Assembly: GCA_023935145.1 (NCBI GenBank)
Contig: CM043698.1
Span: 75,232,001-75,296,000, forward strand
Reading direction: 5' to 3'
Length of the DNA: 64,000 nucleotides
Origin: Bretschneidera sinensis
Lineage: Eukaryota > Streptophyta > Magnoliopsida > Brassicales > Akaniaceae
Shown here in pieces: positions 33,956-46,439 of the stretch (the first letter of the stretch is position 1; each line of letters starts with the position of its first letter). A program made the translations under genes and the position numbers. The notes beneath the pieces were generated by a model. The model was given only the letters and a program-made list of their open reading frames with translations. It ran no database searches and was not told the origin of the DNA.

Positions 33956-36370
33956 TCCTAGTCAGGCTATTCAACAGTATTTCAATAATAATAATAACAA
34001 ATTCTGAAAGAATCTTCTATAATAACCAGTTACCCCCAAGAAGATTCTAATCTCAGTCAAATTAGTTGGTATCTCCCAACTTAACATTGTCTCTACCTTT
34101 TGTGGATCAACTGTTATGCCATTTCCCAATATTACATGTTCCAAAAAATTTATTTCATTCAGCCAACACTCACACTTAGAGAACTATATAATTTCTCTCT
34201 CCTTAGAATCTCCAGCACACTGTTTAATGTTTCACATGTTGTTCTTCCTTCTTAGATTATATCAAAAAGTCAAATATAAGCATAAACTTGTTAAGATATA
34301 GTTTAAACACTCTATTCATCCAATCCATGAATGTTTCTGGAACATTAGTTAATCCAAATGACATCACAAAAAGCTTATGACCATAACGTATCCTAAAAGC
34401 AGTCATAGACATGTCTCCCTTCTCTATCCTTAACTGGTGATAATGTAATCTTCGGTTTATCTTAGAAAATACTCTCACTCCTTGCAACTGCTCAAACAAT
34501 TCTTTTATCCTGGATAAAAGATATTTGTTCTTATTCAACAATTTTTAGTCTATACACAATCTCATCGTTCCATCTTTCTCCTTCACGAACAACAGAGGGG
34601 CTCCCCAAATATATTAGGTCCGATAAATTGTTTACCTAAAAATTCTTGAACTTTCAATTCTCTTAACTCAATGAGTGTCACTCTGGTAGGGTGCTATTAA
34701 AGATATGTGATGAACTCAAAATCACATCTATAGGAAACTAAATCTCCTTACTGGGAGACAACCTAGATAGCTCATCAAGAAATACATAAGAAAAATCTGT
34801 CACGACTAAGATTTCTTTTAATTTCCTATTTTCCTTTTTAGAATTCCTTGTGTATGCCAAATACTTCTCACAACCCTTTTTCAACCATCTCCTAATGGTC
34901 AGAGCAAAATAAGATAGTTCGAGAGTATCTTATGTTCTCCCTGAAAGTTACACTCCTCATGTCCATATCTAGAACATTCCCTTTTTTCTAAAACAATCAA
35001 CCATATTCAAAGATAATAAATCAGCTTCAGTTTTTCTATCACTGATACGAATCACACAACCCTTGTAAACCTTTATGATTATCTCTAGTGGGAACTTCAA
35101 CAAAAATATTTTTCATCCAATAACTAATACATACTTCAATAGACTTCATATGAATACTGGATGCAAAAGAATAGGTTGCACCAAGATCAACTAACATTGA
35201 TATGTCCACCTTCTCTATACATAAAGCACTTCAAAATTTGAAAATTTTGAGATAAATATCTTATGTGAACACATCTATAACATGTTCTAGTATTTTTATC
35301 ACGTTATCATATCCTCTAATACTATATTCTCACATTTACCATAACTTCCAGTTCTCATAACCTATCTCTCAAATCTAGGGGTCCCACCGATATTATTTTG
35401 AGCTACAGAAGTAACAGATTCTACTTACCTCTGACTCTGTACTAAAGTTCTCTATGACAAGGAACACCTCATCTAGGTGGTCTCCCACCCTGCACATTCA
35501 TACTAGTACCATCTCTAGGTTCCTCAAATCTAGACCTCTTCCGTCGATTCCTCCTACCTCTGATTTTCATCACATTCTTCTCGATCTGAAGTGTTATATC
35601 CATAAATCTGACATAATTCATATGCCTTATGTAAGACAGTTTTGATCAAATCTTAAAACGTAGTTCATCTATAAACCTCTTACACTTCTTCTCCTCCAGG
35701 TCTACCATTTTCGGTACAAACCTCGACAAAGCCACAATCTCTTATCATATTGAGTCATAGTCAACCCATTTGCCTCAAATATATAAATTATCTATCTTGT
35801 TAGGCTGTAAAGATCTAAGGAAAGTATTTATGAAGGAAAACCTCTTTAAACCTATTCCAGGTTAAGAGTTTATCAACATCTGCACCTACCCTAGGAAGAA
35901 TATCCTCCCACCATTCTAAGGCCTCTCTTTCTAACTTGAACGTAGTAAAGACGACCCTCTGCCTGACAGTTATTGGTAAAATACCAAATAAATCTCTCTA
36001 CATTTGGTGCATAAACTCACTTTTCCACTTTTGAACATTTACCATTACTGGATTTACAACAACCTCAGGCACTGCTCTAGCCTGTTCATCAAGTTTATGT
36101 TATAGGCTACCAACTCTATCATCTGTTACATTCATTTTCTCAATGGCATGTGTAAGAACTTATCTTAGTTCATCTCTTTCAACTTTAGATTCTCTCACAC
36201 CTTTACTAATATCAATTATATTGTCAACACGTTCCCTTCTAAGAACCACATATTCATACTCAACCTCGACTTGTCAAAATATTAGGGGCCTACCACGCCC
36301 TCTCAAATCAACAACTCTAACTCTAGCTCTAGTGCGCCCACATGTCATCCTTAGACTATTTAAAATATAA
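33956..36370 (-). pseudogene. Gypsy-2 gag, protease and RT, decayed
   Basis: From high to low coordinate: gag (36360-35500); a knuckle remnant near 35270-35220; protease near 35200-34950, active site in a DLGATHSF-like context; and RT at 34700-34010, with NKYLLSRIKELFEQLQG, VFSKINRRLHYHQLRIEKGD and FGLTNVPETFMDWMNRVFK. At the RT catalytic site the reading is MLIFDFLI and then a stop. Two codons of the F-I-D-D motif are gone (34269-34274), the same lesion as in gypsy-1 and gypsy-A. Many stops; no function. Confidence 0.83.
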
Positions 36371-36430
36371 TTTATTTTAATCTTTCACTTTCTTACTTTT
36401 TATGCAGTCTACAGAATCATAAAACCTAAT

Positions 36431-36442
36431 GCTCTTATACCA
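36431..36442 (-). other. Primer-binding site, tRNA-iMet (gypsy-2)
   Basis: GCTCTTATACCA on the plus strand, the reverse of TGGTATAAGAGC: one mismatch from the consensus. It lies four bases from the LTR end on the minus strand. Confidence 0.82.
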
Positions 36443-36446
36443 AAAC

Positions 36447-38555
36447 TGTAACGACCCATTCCATGTTGGCCACCCCCAAAATGGTGTCATCATATTTTGA
36501 AAATCCCAGCACGACACATATATGCAACAATAAAAATAATACCAATAGAAATTTTTACATCAATCCTCAACCCTCAAACAGGGGAGATACATTAATATGA
36601 TATTGACTTAAACATTTTACACAATGTAATATACATGAATATTTACAAATAAATTTTTATTTTATTTTCTCATTAGTCTGAGAATGTTGACACATACGTG
36701 GCTTACAAAAAATGATTTTGTCTGAACCTTAACTCACCAAACTATTTGTCCTGTCTGCTACCTGAAATCATTGTACAATGAGGGGTGAGCTTCACAAGCT
36801 CAGTGAATTAAATTCACTATAAGTACTCAATCTGTGTAATAGTCTTTCAATATTAAATCAATTATATTTGACATAACTTGATAATAGCATTCTACTATCA
36901 CTACACATATCATAAGTCTCATTATCTATCAATCTTTTATTGGTTCACCTTAAGACCATCAATTATCTCATAATTACCTCGTAATGAGGTTCACAGCATA
37001 AATTCAACCATTTAGATGGTTCTTATCATATCATACTTCTATGTTTCTTTCTCACCATAACTGTCTCTCTATGAGACTCATTCATCTATAAATAAAATTT
37101 ACAATAACAAACCACACATCAGCATTTCAGTAATGCAATCACTATTTAAAACAGATACAATGCATGAATTATTAATGTCTTCTCACATGCCGACATGTTT
37201 TTATTATCTTAGATCGGCCCCCTCCCAGTTCTTTCATTCTCATTTTAGACCGGCTGCCTTCCCGGTGCTTTTATTCTCATTTAGACTTGCTGCCTTCCTA
37301 GTTCTTTTATTCTCATTAGACTGGCTGCCTTCCTGGTTCTTTCATTTTCATTAGACCAGCTGCTTTCCTGGTTCTTTTCTTTTATTTAATGCATATGCAT
37401 ATGAAAAATGATATGAAATATGCATCTGAACAATAACATAAAAAATAAAAAAAAATAAAAAAAACAAACAAACAAACATGAATTCAAATACTTAAATTGG
37501 CTACCCTGATTTTTCTCAAATTATATACAAAAAAAATTTCACTAAATTCCTCTCATCCTAAATCAAATCAAATCATTCATCAAAGCTTGCCAAAATCCAC
37601 TAAATTTCATCTTCTCATAATTCGTATCAAAACATCAACCATAGCTCATCAAGAATTTCACTTATCACTTTTACTATTAAATCAACTTATTATTCCAAAA
37701 AATATTATTTCTCACCTAATAATTTTCTACATGTCCAAAAAAAAAATTCCTATCATACCTATCAATCAATTTTTCATCTACCACCAAAGAATACGCTAAT
37801 AATTTACTTTAATATTATCACTAGATATTTCATTTTTATCTAGAATACTTAAAGTAAATCTAACTCACCATGTAGCACTTAAAGCTACCCATGGATCACC
37901 TCCTTGCCTTTCCTGTTCCAATCAAAAATTTCCCTCGGTTGCTGATCGTCAACACCTAACATAATATTTATATTAACTTTCTAATTTATTCTTCAATTCT
38001 TCATAAACCACACCCTTTGAAAATTCTCACTTTTAATTCCGGGAAATTTAGTGTATGCTAAAATTCAAAAATAAACTTCACGTTATTACCTTATGTTTTT
38101 CTTAGTGCTTCTCATAATTCTCTGTAAAATTCTCCTGTAAACCCCTTCAAAAATTTTCTCTTTCAACCTTTCTTTCAGTCCCCAAGTGTTTAGAGAAATA
38201 GAGTAGAATTGTCAAAGGAAGAAACAAAACAAGATTTGGAAAAGGAAAAAAATTCAATATATAAAAATAAATTTTGAAGCAGTGACTACCACTTTTCAAT
38301 GTGCTACAATGCACATCTACATAACATGCAGCCATTTTTCACAAGGTTGCAACACCTGGACTTCCAGGTGTTGCACGGTTATTTCTTTTCTTTTTTTTTT
38401 CTTTTTCTTTGTAACTACGCCCCCACACTTCCATTTTTTTTTCAAAGAATTTTTTTATTCGATACTAAATCCTTTGCGTAAATATATTATTTTAATTTCA
38501 TATCGTATTTATTAAATTACTTCTTTACCCTTACTTTACGATTACGGGTCTTACA
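36447..38555 (-). repeat. Gypsy-2 5' LTR (2109 bp)
   Basis: On the plus strand it runs from TGTAACGACCC to GGGTCTTACA, i.e. TGTAAGACCCG...GGGTCGTTACA on its own strand. It aligns with gypsy-A and gypsy-1 LTRs around 'ccacccccaaaatggtgtc' and the 'gtgaattaaatt' block. It contains a 35-bp tandem array at 37210-37385. Confidence 0.87.
37210..37385. repeat. ~35-bp tandem array in gypsy-2 LTR (about five units)
   Basis: Units of the form 'agac(c/t)ggctgccttcc' plus '(t/c)ggttcttttattctcatt' repeat about five times with small length changes. One or two such units occur at the same relative place in gypsy-A and gypsy-1 LTRs, so the expansion is specific to this copy or its subfamily. Confidence 0.75.
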
Positions 38556-39213
38556 CTAACGTATGCAAAATTTTGTACTAGACCTGACATAAGCTTTTCT
38601 ATGGGAATGCTTGGTCGATACCAAAGCAATCCAGGAATGGAATATTTGAAGGAGCTAAGAAAGTCATGCGATACTTACATGGACCCAAGAACTACATGTT
38701 CACATATAAGCATTTTGATCAGCTGGACGTGGTTGGATATTCAAATTCAGATTTTTTCGGTTGTCCAGACTCTAGAAAATCGACCTCATGGTATGTGTTT
38801 TTACTTGTTGGACTTGCCATATGTTGGAGAAGCACAAAACAATCAATAATCACTTCATCCACTATGGAGGCAAAATTTATAGGATGCTTTGAAGCTACTT
38901 CACAAGCAATATGGTAAAAGAACTTCATTACAGTGATTAGAGTGGTGGATTCAGAGCTAAGCCATTGAAGTTGTATTGTGATAATTCGACTGCAGTGTTC
39001 TTTTCTAAGAAAAACAACAGTGGAAGTCGAAATAAGTACATTGACATTAAGTACTTAGTTGTCAGAGATAACGTGAAAAACCATGTGGTAACGATCAATC
39101 ATATAAGTATAAAGTTAATGGTTGCTGATCCCATGAAAAAAGGACTGTTAGCGAAAGTGTATAAGGATCATGTAGATCATGTGGATCATATGGGACTAAT
39201 TAGCTCATTTTAG
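38556..39213 (+). pseudogene. Copia-3 RNase H (pol 3' end), broken
   Basis: Two overlapping frames give MGMLGRYQSNPGMEY, MRYLHGPKNYMFTYKHFDQL, GYSNSDFFGCPDSRKSTSWY, TSSTMEAKFIGCFEATSQAIW, then LYCDNSTAVFFSKKN and HIDIK-like sequence. This is the C-terminal RT/RNase H of a copia element. A frame change lies near 38660 and a stop follows the AIW block. The 5' side is cut by the gypsy-2 LTR, so copia-3 is the host of that insertion. Confidence 0.86.
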
Positions 39214-40000
39214 TTTTATTGTTATCGGAAAACAATTATTTTTTATAGTCAATTGAGACATGATGTTTATTTTTGGTGCATTTAAAGTGTTTATCATGGT
39301 TTATTAATCCATTGAGTGGATTAGCTGAATGACTTCTAAGAAGTTATTCATAAAGAATCATTGCCACGTAAAATTCTCATTTGGAGCGAATCATATATTA
39401 CAATACATGGAATGAAATGTTCACTAAAAATCCATAATCGTGAAATGGGTAGTTTCAGTCTATAGACATAGTTTATGTAAGTGTTATTCAAATTTCAATT
39501 TTATCACATGGGCCAAGTGCGAGAATTTAAATAACATGGCTTTAGTGAGCTATGTTTTTTTGCTTGGGTGACATGTTTGAAGTAACTATCCACTAACTTT
39601 TGTAATTGGGCATGTGACTTATGGGTGGTTTATTAAAAATAAACTACCTAATAGTAGTAGAAAGTTATAACTCTCTTGATTGAAGGGAGTTTTATAAAGA
39701 ATTTTAAACAGACATAGTCCCTAGCCTAGCAAACATACGATGCATGTGATTTCAATCATATCTAATCAACAAAGATTTGCATAGACTAAAAAGCTTTGTT
39801 AGGCACTCAAATCACTTCATGAAATCTGAGTGAGGGTCGTGCAAATTAAGCGATACAGAACTGTGGTGCCGTTGTGGATAGCAAAGCAAGTGGATTTCAT
39901 TAGAGACAAAGTGTTTGATCAATCATAGCTGGAGATTAGTGATTTATTTATTTTATTCCTAAAATAATAAAACTAACATAATGATGATTCAAAATTAATT
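39214..40000 (+). mobile_element. Copia-3 3' untranslated region and probable LTR remnant
   Basis: 'acatgggccaagtgcgagaat' at 39506-39526 resembles the purine tract just before the 3' LTR of plant copia elements (ccaagtgggagaatgttgg). The following 480 bases would then be LTR. I cannot set the end, because no second LTR copy is present. Confidence 0.4.
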
Positions 40001-40849
40001 TTTGGGTATATAATTGTCTTGAATTTGTATCTACTTCTCAAATACGGAGTACATAGACAAAAATTAGAATAATAAACTCGTGCAAAGCAAGGACTTCCCA
40101 CTAGTTGTAATGGTTTGTATAGATTATTCATCAATAAAGTTATTCGAACGGTGAATGGTAGTTTAAATTAAAATGACAAACTTACCATTTTTTGGTAGTC
40201 TTATATATTTATTTACGAGTCTCTCCTCCCCATCTCTGCTATCTCTCTCACTCTTTCAAGTAAAATTTCATCAAAATCTCCCTTTTCCCCAAATTACTTG
40301 TTCGAATTTTGATATTTTGCTAGATAAATTGAAATTATCTTTAGTTCATTTTTATGTTGAAAATGGAAAAAGACATTTGTACTATATAAATCAATTTCTT
40401 ATAACTGGAATCGTATAGCTGCTATATTATAATATATTTATAATGTGTGAATCAGTATCTTTGTTTGTTTTGCTATATTATGTTCTGTAATGGGTAGTAA
40501 TTTTTTTTTCTAATGAAAAAAGAAGAAGTAAAAAAGGCCATGAGAGATAAAAAAACTATGAAGTGTCATGAAATCATTTACTAATGTTAAGGGTATTTAA
40601 TTAAAACTTATCAACTGAATTCAATTCATAATTAATTCCAAACACAAAATTCAATTCAATTCTAGTGTTTAGTAAAATTATACCAAACATGAAAATTCAT
40701 TTAAGTTCATTTATAAATGAATTTTAGTTTCAATTCATTTAAGAAAATTGGAAGGAAATAATAGAGAGATTTACTGTAAAGTCAGAGACTTTGTTTTTAT
40801 TATTTACCAAATCCCGTTTGGTTTCTTTCTTTCTTCAATTCAAATTTCT
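40001..40849. other. Unassigned AT-rich sequence
   Basis: No gene. The stretch at 40580-40730 is rich in 'aattcaattcaat' and 'ttcatttataaatgaattt' motifs and resembles one arm of a MITE. 'tcttatatatttatttacgag' at 40200 followed by C/T-rich sequence looks like an LTR core promoter and could belong to the partial LTR that follows. Confidence 0.35.
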
Positions 40850-42357
40850 TAGCAAAAAGTTATAAAGAAAATTTCTCCAATATTAGAGATAGTACAATCA
40901 TTCAATTACAATAGCAGGACTTCATCATATTTGAGGTAAATTTTCAATAAGACTCATAACTAAATAATTATATTGTTTGAATTAAGTTATGAGATAGTAA
41001 GATTTATGAAAGTTTATGATTAGGAGTTAGTAATCAGCAATCTCAAGAAATTGTTGAATGAAGCAGGAAAAGCAAGGAGGTAATCCACGGGTAGTTTTAA
41101 GTACTACGTGGTGAGTTAGATGTACTTTTAGTAATCGAGGCCAATAAAAATATGAATTTATGATATTTGAATAAATGGTTAATTATAATGATTTAATGAT
41201 GTATTTTCCATTAAGTATGATAATTGTATGATTTATTGATTAGTGATTAAATAGTATGTTAAATATTAATTATATAATAATTTATATTTTAAAAATGATG
41301 GATTAATGAAAAATATGGTGAGAAGTTATATTAAATTTCGGAAAATATGATTGAAAAATTGATATGATATATGAGGAGACAATCTAATAAATGATAAAAA
41401 TAATAATTTTAAGAAAGAGCTAGATAGTTGAATTGAATGTTTGCTTGCATATTATTGATCATATGCATAAAAGGGAAGACCACGAAGGTAGGCTGGTCTG
41501 GCTGAGAAAACCAGGAAGGCAGCTGGTCTGGCTAAAACATGTTGACATGTGGAAAGATGTTCCCAGATGATAATATGAAATGATTTGATGAAAAAGAAAG
41601 AAAAAAAATTTAAATTCATGCATTATATTTGTTTTAAATATTTATTATTAATGTCTGAGATGCTAAAGAATCAGTTTTGAGTATTAAATGATTGATAGAT
41701 TGATGAGTCTCATAATGAGACACTTTTGATGATAGATAAATAGAAATGATGACATAATAAAGAATTATATTATTGATTGTTTATATGATGTGAAATTTAT
41801 GATGATATTGAATTTGAAATATTAAATTGATAAAATATATGAGATATATGTATTGAAAGAGGATAGTCTGATAATTTAATTATTAAGAGAAATTGATAAA
41901 TGATTGAATTAGAATGTGAGAGGAGATAGATAGTTAATTATGTTGATTTAACAAGGAATGAATATAACTAGAAGTATACAAATCGAGTACTTCTAGTAAA
42001 TTTAATTCAATGAGCTTGTGAAGCTCACTCATCGTTGTTAAATAATTTCAGGTAGCGAGTAGGACAGATAGATTTGTGAGATGAGATTCAGATTGAGTTA
42101 TTATATGTAAGTCTCGTGGTCCACATCCTCAAACTATGGAAGAAAAAAAATTGTAAATATTCATGCATAATATGTTGTATATATTGTTTCAGTTGGGATA
42201 TTAATAATGGAACTCCCATGTTGAGGGTTTAGGAATGATGTATGTATATATTTTCAGTCGATGTATGCTTTATATTGTTGCATATATGTGTTGTGCTCGG
42301 ATTTCAAAATGTGACGACACCGTTTCGGAGGTGGCCAACCCGGGTTGGGTCATTACA
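40850..42357 (+). repeat. Partial Tekay-type gypsy LTR (plus strand)
   Basis: Its right end, GGTGGCCAACCCGGGTTGGGTCATTACA-like, equals the right end of the gypsy-1 5' LTR (same 'gtggccaacccgg' block). 'ttcaatgagcttgtgaagctcactcatc' near 42005 is also shared. No primer site follows; the next base begins the truncated gypsy-B LTR. The left end is unresolved and the TGTAATAC start was not found. Confidence 0.65.
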
Positions 42358-44054
42358 ACTAGGCACCAAGACCTTCACTAGGCTCCTAGGCAGTCACCTG
42401 GGCAATCTGTTGGCTAGGGTTGCTTATATATATAAACGTTTCCTTCTTCATTTTAATTTCATTTCTTATAACGAAACTCTCTTTTCTCTCTTTAAAACTC
42501 TTTCTCTCTAAAATCCTCTCAAATCTCTTATAGAATTATACGAAAACTAGAGGTTTTTCATAAATATTTATTGAATTCAATCGTCCAAGATTTGGTTCCA
42601 AAAAGTTTCTGACAAAATCTTTGCAAAGGTAATCTCTTCTTTTCTTATTTTTCATATAGAAATCATGGTTTTAAGAGTTTAAAACCTAATAATCACTTGA
42701 ATAAAGTTTGGATTTTGATTCAAATGAAGAAAAAGATTTCAACCAAAAATTTGAATTTGACAATAGATTGGAAGACACATACATATATACATGTATTTAA
42801 CCCATTATAAGGGTTTACAATTAAGTTATAAGATAGTAATACCATTTAAACATGTTCTTGTTAGGTAGAATTGTTGCTGAAAGAAGTTCTAAAGGCAAGG
42901 AAGTGATTCATGGATAGTGTTTGGTGCTTCTAGATGAGTTCACTTTACTTCTAGCAAGTGAGAAGAAGTAAGAAATGTGGATAAAACTTAAAATGAACTA
43001 TATGTGAGAAAAGCAAAAGACTATATTATAAATATGTTAAATTTGAAGGAATAAAGAATATAAGTATGAATATACATGATAAATTGTTGTGAATTGTATT
43101 TTTGGAAGGATATGTAAATTTTATAGACCGGATTGTTATGATAAATTGTTAACTTTGTGATGTAGTTATTTAATGGAATGTTATTATCCTTGTGCTTGCT
43201 TATATGTGATTGTACGTGCATTGTAGGGCCATAAAAGAGGAAGAGAGTGGTCCAAGAAGGACCATAACCATGGCTGGTCCAAGTGGTTGAGTCCCGGTAC
43301 ATGGGGAGACATCCGTAATGCTTGTATCAGAGACTAATGCGGATGCCCATACTTGAGTTATTAGTATTTATGAAAATGAAATAAAAAAATAATTTTTGAT
43401 GAGATGTTATGTGATGGAGATGTGGGAAGGAAGATGAAAACAGTGCATATGCATTCATTTCATATTCTCTTTATTTCATTACGACGTTGATAAATCAATA
43501 TGATTGAGAAATTCTACAATGTGTAATGAGAAGAATGATGTTGAACTAGATATCATGAGTGATATCAATATTTGAATGAAATCATCCCGAAAAAATATGA
43601 TATGAAATATGATGATTAAATGAAGTATAACGACTTGTAAATTAGTTGTAAATAAAATTATAAATTGAAGTATACAAATCGAGTACTTCGAGTAAATTGG
43701 AACTTCATTAGCTTTGTAAAGCTCACCATTTTCTTTTTTATTAAATTTCAAGTTGAAGACAAAAAGATTGATTTAGTTTAGTGAAATGACTTCTATTCGT
43801 GGCTGTTAGGTGGGTCCACGTGGTCGACATCCTCATGAAACACTTTTAATTTATTTGTAATCAACTTTTTATAAAGACCTGCATAGACATGTTTACTTTT
43901 ATGTAATGAATTTATGTATCTCTTCGAGAAGGAGTTGAGGTATATTTGATGTAAAAATATTTTAATTTATGGAATTGTTGCATATTAGTCTATGTTTAAT
44001 GCTGAAAGGTGAAGATTTCAGCTTAGGTGGGCTCGTCTAGGATGGGTCGTTATA
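42358..44054 (+). repeat. Gypsy-B 5' LTR, left end missing
   Basis: Colinear with 57995-59669. Shared blocks: 'cttatatatataaa', 'cctctttataacgaaactct'-like, 'gtcctccagaag'-type stretches and 'gggtcgttata'. The TATA box is at 42425. The left end abuts another LTR (ending 42357), so about 190 bases of U3 were lost. Confidence 0.8.
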
Positions 44055-44058
44055 TTTT

Positions 44059-44070
44059 TAGTATCAGAGC
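44059..44070 (+). other. Primer-binding site, tRNA-iMet (gypsy-B)
   Basis: TAGTATCAGAGC, one mismatch from TGGTATCAGAGC, four bases after the LTR end. Confidence 0.78.
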
Positions 44071-44117
44071 TTTAGGCTTAAGGTTCTGTAGATTGCATGA
44101 ACTTGGTGTTATTTCTA

Positions 44118-44179
44118 AAATGAGTTCTTTTGGTGTAGGTCTGAGTATGTCACTTGGACGTGGTAGACCTAGAATTAGG
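44118..44179 (+). pseudogene. Gypsy-B gag N-terminus, split by gypsy-A
   Basis: MSSFGVGLSMSLGRGRPRIR, an Arg/Gly-rich start resembling the equivalent in gypsy-1 (MNSLRMTRGRARARVR at 18847). It stops at the gypsy-A LTR; gag continues at 53219. Confidence 0.65.
44175..44179. other. Left target-site duplication of gypsy-A (TTAGG)
   Basis: Five bases before the LTR. The mate after the right LTR (53214-53218) is CTAGG. Four of five match, as expected for an old insertion with one substitution. Confidence 0.72.
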
Positions 44180-46413
44180 TGTAACAACCCATCCCGGGTT
44201 GGTCATCCCCGAGACAATGTTATCACATTTTGAAAATCCCAGCACGACACATATATGCAACAATATAAAAATGTCAACTGAAATTATTTACATACATCAA
44301 TCCTCAACCCTTAACAGGGGAGATACATCATTTAGATATCAACTAAACCTTATATACAACATATTATGCATGAATATTTACAAATATATATTTTTTTTCC
44401 ATTAGTCTGAGGGTGTGGACCACGTGGCTTACAGATAATGACTCCATCTGAATCTTAGCTCACCAATTATCTATCATGCCTACTACTTGAAATTATTTAA
44501 CAATAAGGTATGAACTTCACAATGTCAATGAATTAAATTTACTAGAAGTACTCAATTTGTATAAATAGTCTTCCAATATTCATTCATCTATACTCATATA
44601 ATTTGATAATAACATTTTATTATCGCTACTCATATCATAATCATCATTCTTTATCAGTCTCTTCTTCACATATATTTATTCACCTTGAGACTGTCAATTA
44701 TATCTTATAATTACCTCGTTATGAGATTCACATCATATAATCTACCACTCAGATAGTACTTATCATATCATACCTTCATATTTCTTTCTCACCATATTTG
44801 TCTCTCTGTGAGACTCATTCATCTATCAATAAATTTACAATCAAGAACAACACTTTATCATCTCAGTAATAAAAATAAATATTTAAAACAGATGCAATGC
44901 ATGAATTATTATTTGGGAACGTATTCCCATATGTTGACATGTTTTTATCTTAGACTGGCTACCTTCCCGGTTCTTTTATCTCCAGCATATACCGGTTGTC
45001 ACGGTTTTCATTTATCTCCAGCATATACTGGCTATCACGGTTTTCATTTATCACCAGCATATACCAGCTGTCACGATTTTCATTTATTTCCAACATATAT
45101 CAGCTATCACAGTTTTTATTTATCTCCAGCATGTACCGGCTATCATGGTTTTCATTTATCTCCAACATGTACCAGTTGTAACGGTTTTCATTTATCTCCA
45201 GCATATACCGACTGTCACGATTTTCATTTATCTCGAACATATACCGACTATCACGGTTTTCATTTAGACTGGCCCCCTCCTGGTTCTTTTATTTCATGCA
45301 TATCCATATAAAAAATGATATGAAATATGCATATGAACAATAATATAAAAACAAGCATGCGTTCAGACATTCATTTTGGCTATCCAACTTTTTCTCAAAA
45401 TTATTATTTGATCATATTCATTAAATTTTCTCCTCATATATCATATCAAATTATCAGCCATAACTTGTTAAGGATTTTATTTATCCCTTCATTAATTAAT
45501 CAACTCATTATTCCAATAATTTTGCTTCTCATATAATAAATCTATAACATATCAATTATTCTTATCATACCCATCAATCAACTTTCATCTATCATCAAAT
45601 CATAGGTTAATAATTAATTCAAATATCATCACTGTATATTTCATATTTATCTCGATTATTAAAAGTAAATCTAACTCACAACATAATACTTAGAGCTACC
45701 CATGGATCACCTCCTTTTCTTTCTGGTCTTTTTAGTAATTTCACCCGATTGTTGTTTGTTAACACCTGAGATAACATTTATATTAAAAAAATTAATTTAT
45801 TCGTTAATTCTTCCAGAAATCATAGCCTTTAGAAATTCCCACATTGAGTTTGGGGAAATTTCATATATGCTAAATTTCAAAAATAAAATTCACATTATTA
45901 CCTTTGGTTTTCTTAGAGTTTTCCTCGACTCTCTTAGAATTTATCCCGTAAACCTCTTCAAAATTTTACCCTTTCAACTTTTCTTTGAGTCTCAAAATAT
46001 TTAAAGAAATAGAATAATTTGAATTGAAGAAAGAAGAAAGCCAAACGAAAATAATAAAACAAAACAAACAAAACCGTTTTTATATTAACTCCCATTGTTT
46101 TTTTTTTGCAAATTTGTTGCCTTTTTTTTTTTTTTTTGGCACTGCTGTTGTATTTATGTGTCTTGCATGCAAGACACCCACCCCACTTATGCCTTCTACA
46201 CCTAGACGATTAATGTCTAGGTGGTTGCTATTTTTTTTCTTTTTTTTCCTTGAAATCATAAAAATTACACTTGGACGTTCCAAGCGTCCAGCTTTTTTTT
46301 TCAAAAGAATTATTTTATTCAATAATAAATCTTTTATGTACATATTATTTTATTTTCATGTAATATCTATCAAATTACTTCTTTACCCTTACTTTAAGAA
46401 CACGAGTATTACA
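44180..46413 (-). repeat. Gypsy-A 3' LTR (2234 bp)
   Basis: Plus-strand ends TGTAACAACCC and GAGTATTACA. Holds eight 36-bp units at 44975-45262. Next to it lies the polypurine phrase on the minus strand (46414-46455). Confidence 0.9.
44975..45262. repeat. 36-bp minisatellite, eight units (gypsy-A 3' LTR)
   Basis: Unit 'tttatctccagcatatac' + 'cggctgtcacggttttca', eight copies in perfect 36-base register with a few substitutions each. Because 36 is a multiple of three it creates a 167-codon open frame (44808-45311) with the 12-residue repeat AYTGCHGFHLSP, which I regard as an artefact. Confidence 0.93.
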
Positions 46414-46439
46414 ATTCTACCCACCTTATAAAAAATTTC

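Larger units (their letters stand above)
33956..38555 (-). mobile_element. Gypsy-2: 5' half of a Tekay/Del-type gypsy element
   Basis: Read on the minus strand: 5' LTR (38555 to 36447), primer site, decayed gag, protease and RT up to just past the GYYRRF motif (about 34010). It is then cut at the copia-2 junction near 33955. RNase H, integrase, chromodomain and 3' LTR are missing. It sits inside copia-3 on its upstream side (38556 onward). Confidence 0.87.

Noticed and set aside
35454..37799. Several plus-strand frames of 60-100 codons
   Set aside because: They are antisense shadows of the minus-strand gypsy-2 gag and LTR, with low-complexity Ser/Leu/Ile composition.
43021..43302. Minus-strand frame in the gypsy-B LTR, also present at 58630-58911
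   Set aside because: Shared only because both are LTR copies of one element; no domain and antisense to the LTR.
44975..45262. CRISPR-like regular repeat array
   Set aside because: Units are contiguous 36-mers without unique spacers, lie in an LTR, and the DNA is eukaryotic.
44808..45311. 167-codon open frame with a regular 12-residue repeat (AYTGCHGFHLSP type)
   Set aside because: It is produced by the 36-bp LTR minisatellite, whose length is a multiple of three. The other LTR gives a shorter version with four units. No start context or conserved domain.
46024..46431. 135-codon frame rich in Phe and Lys near the gypsy-A LTR end
   Set aside because: Arises from poly-T runs in LTR U3; no family resemblance.
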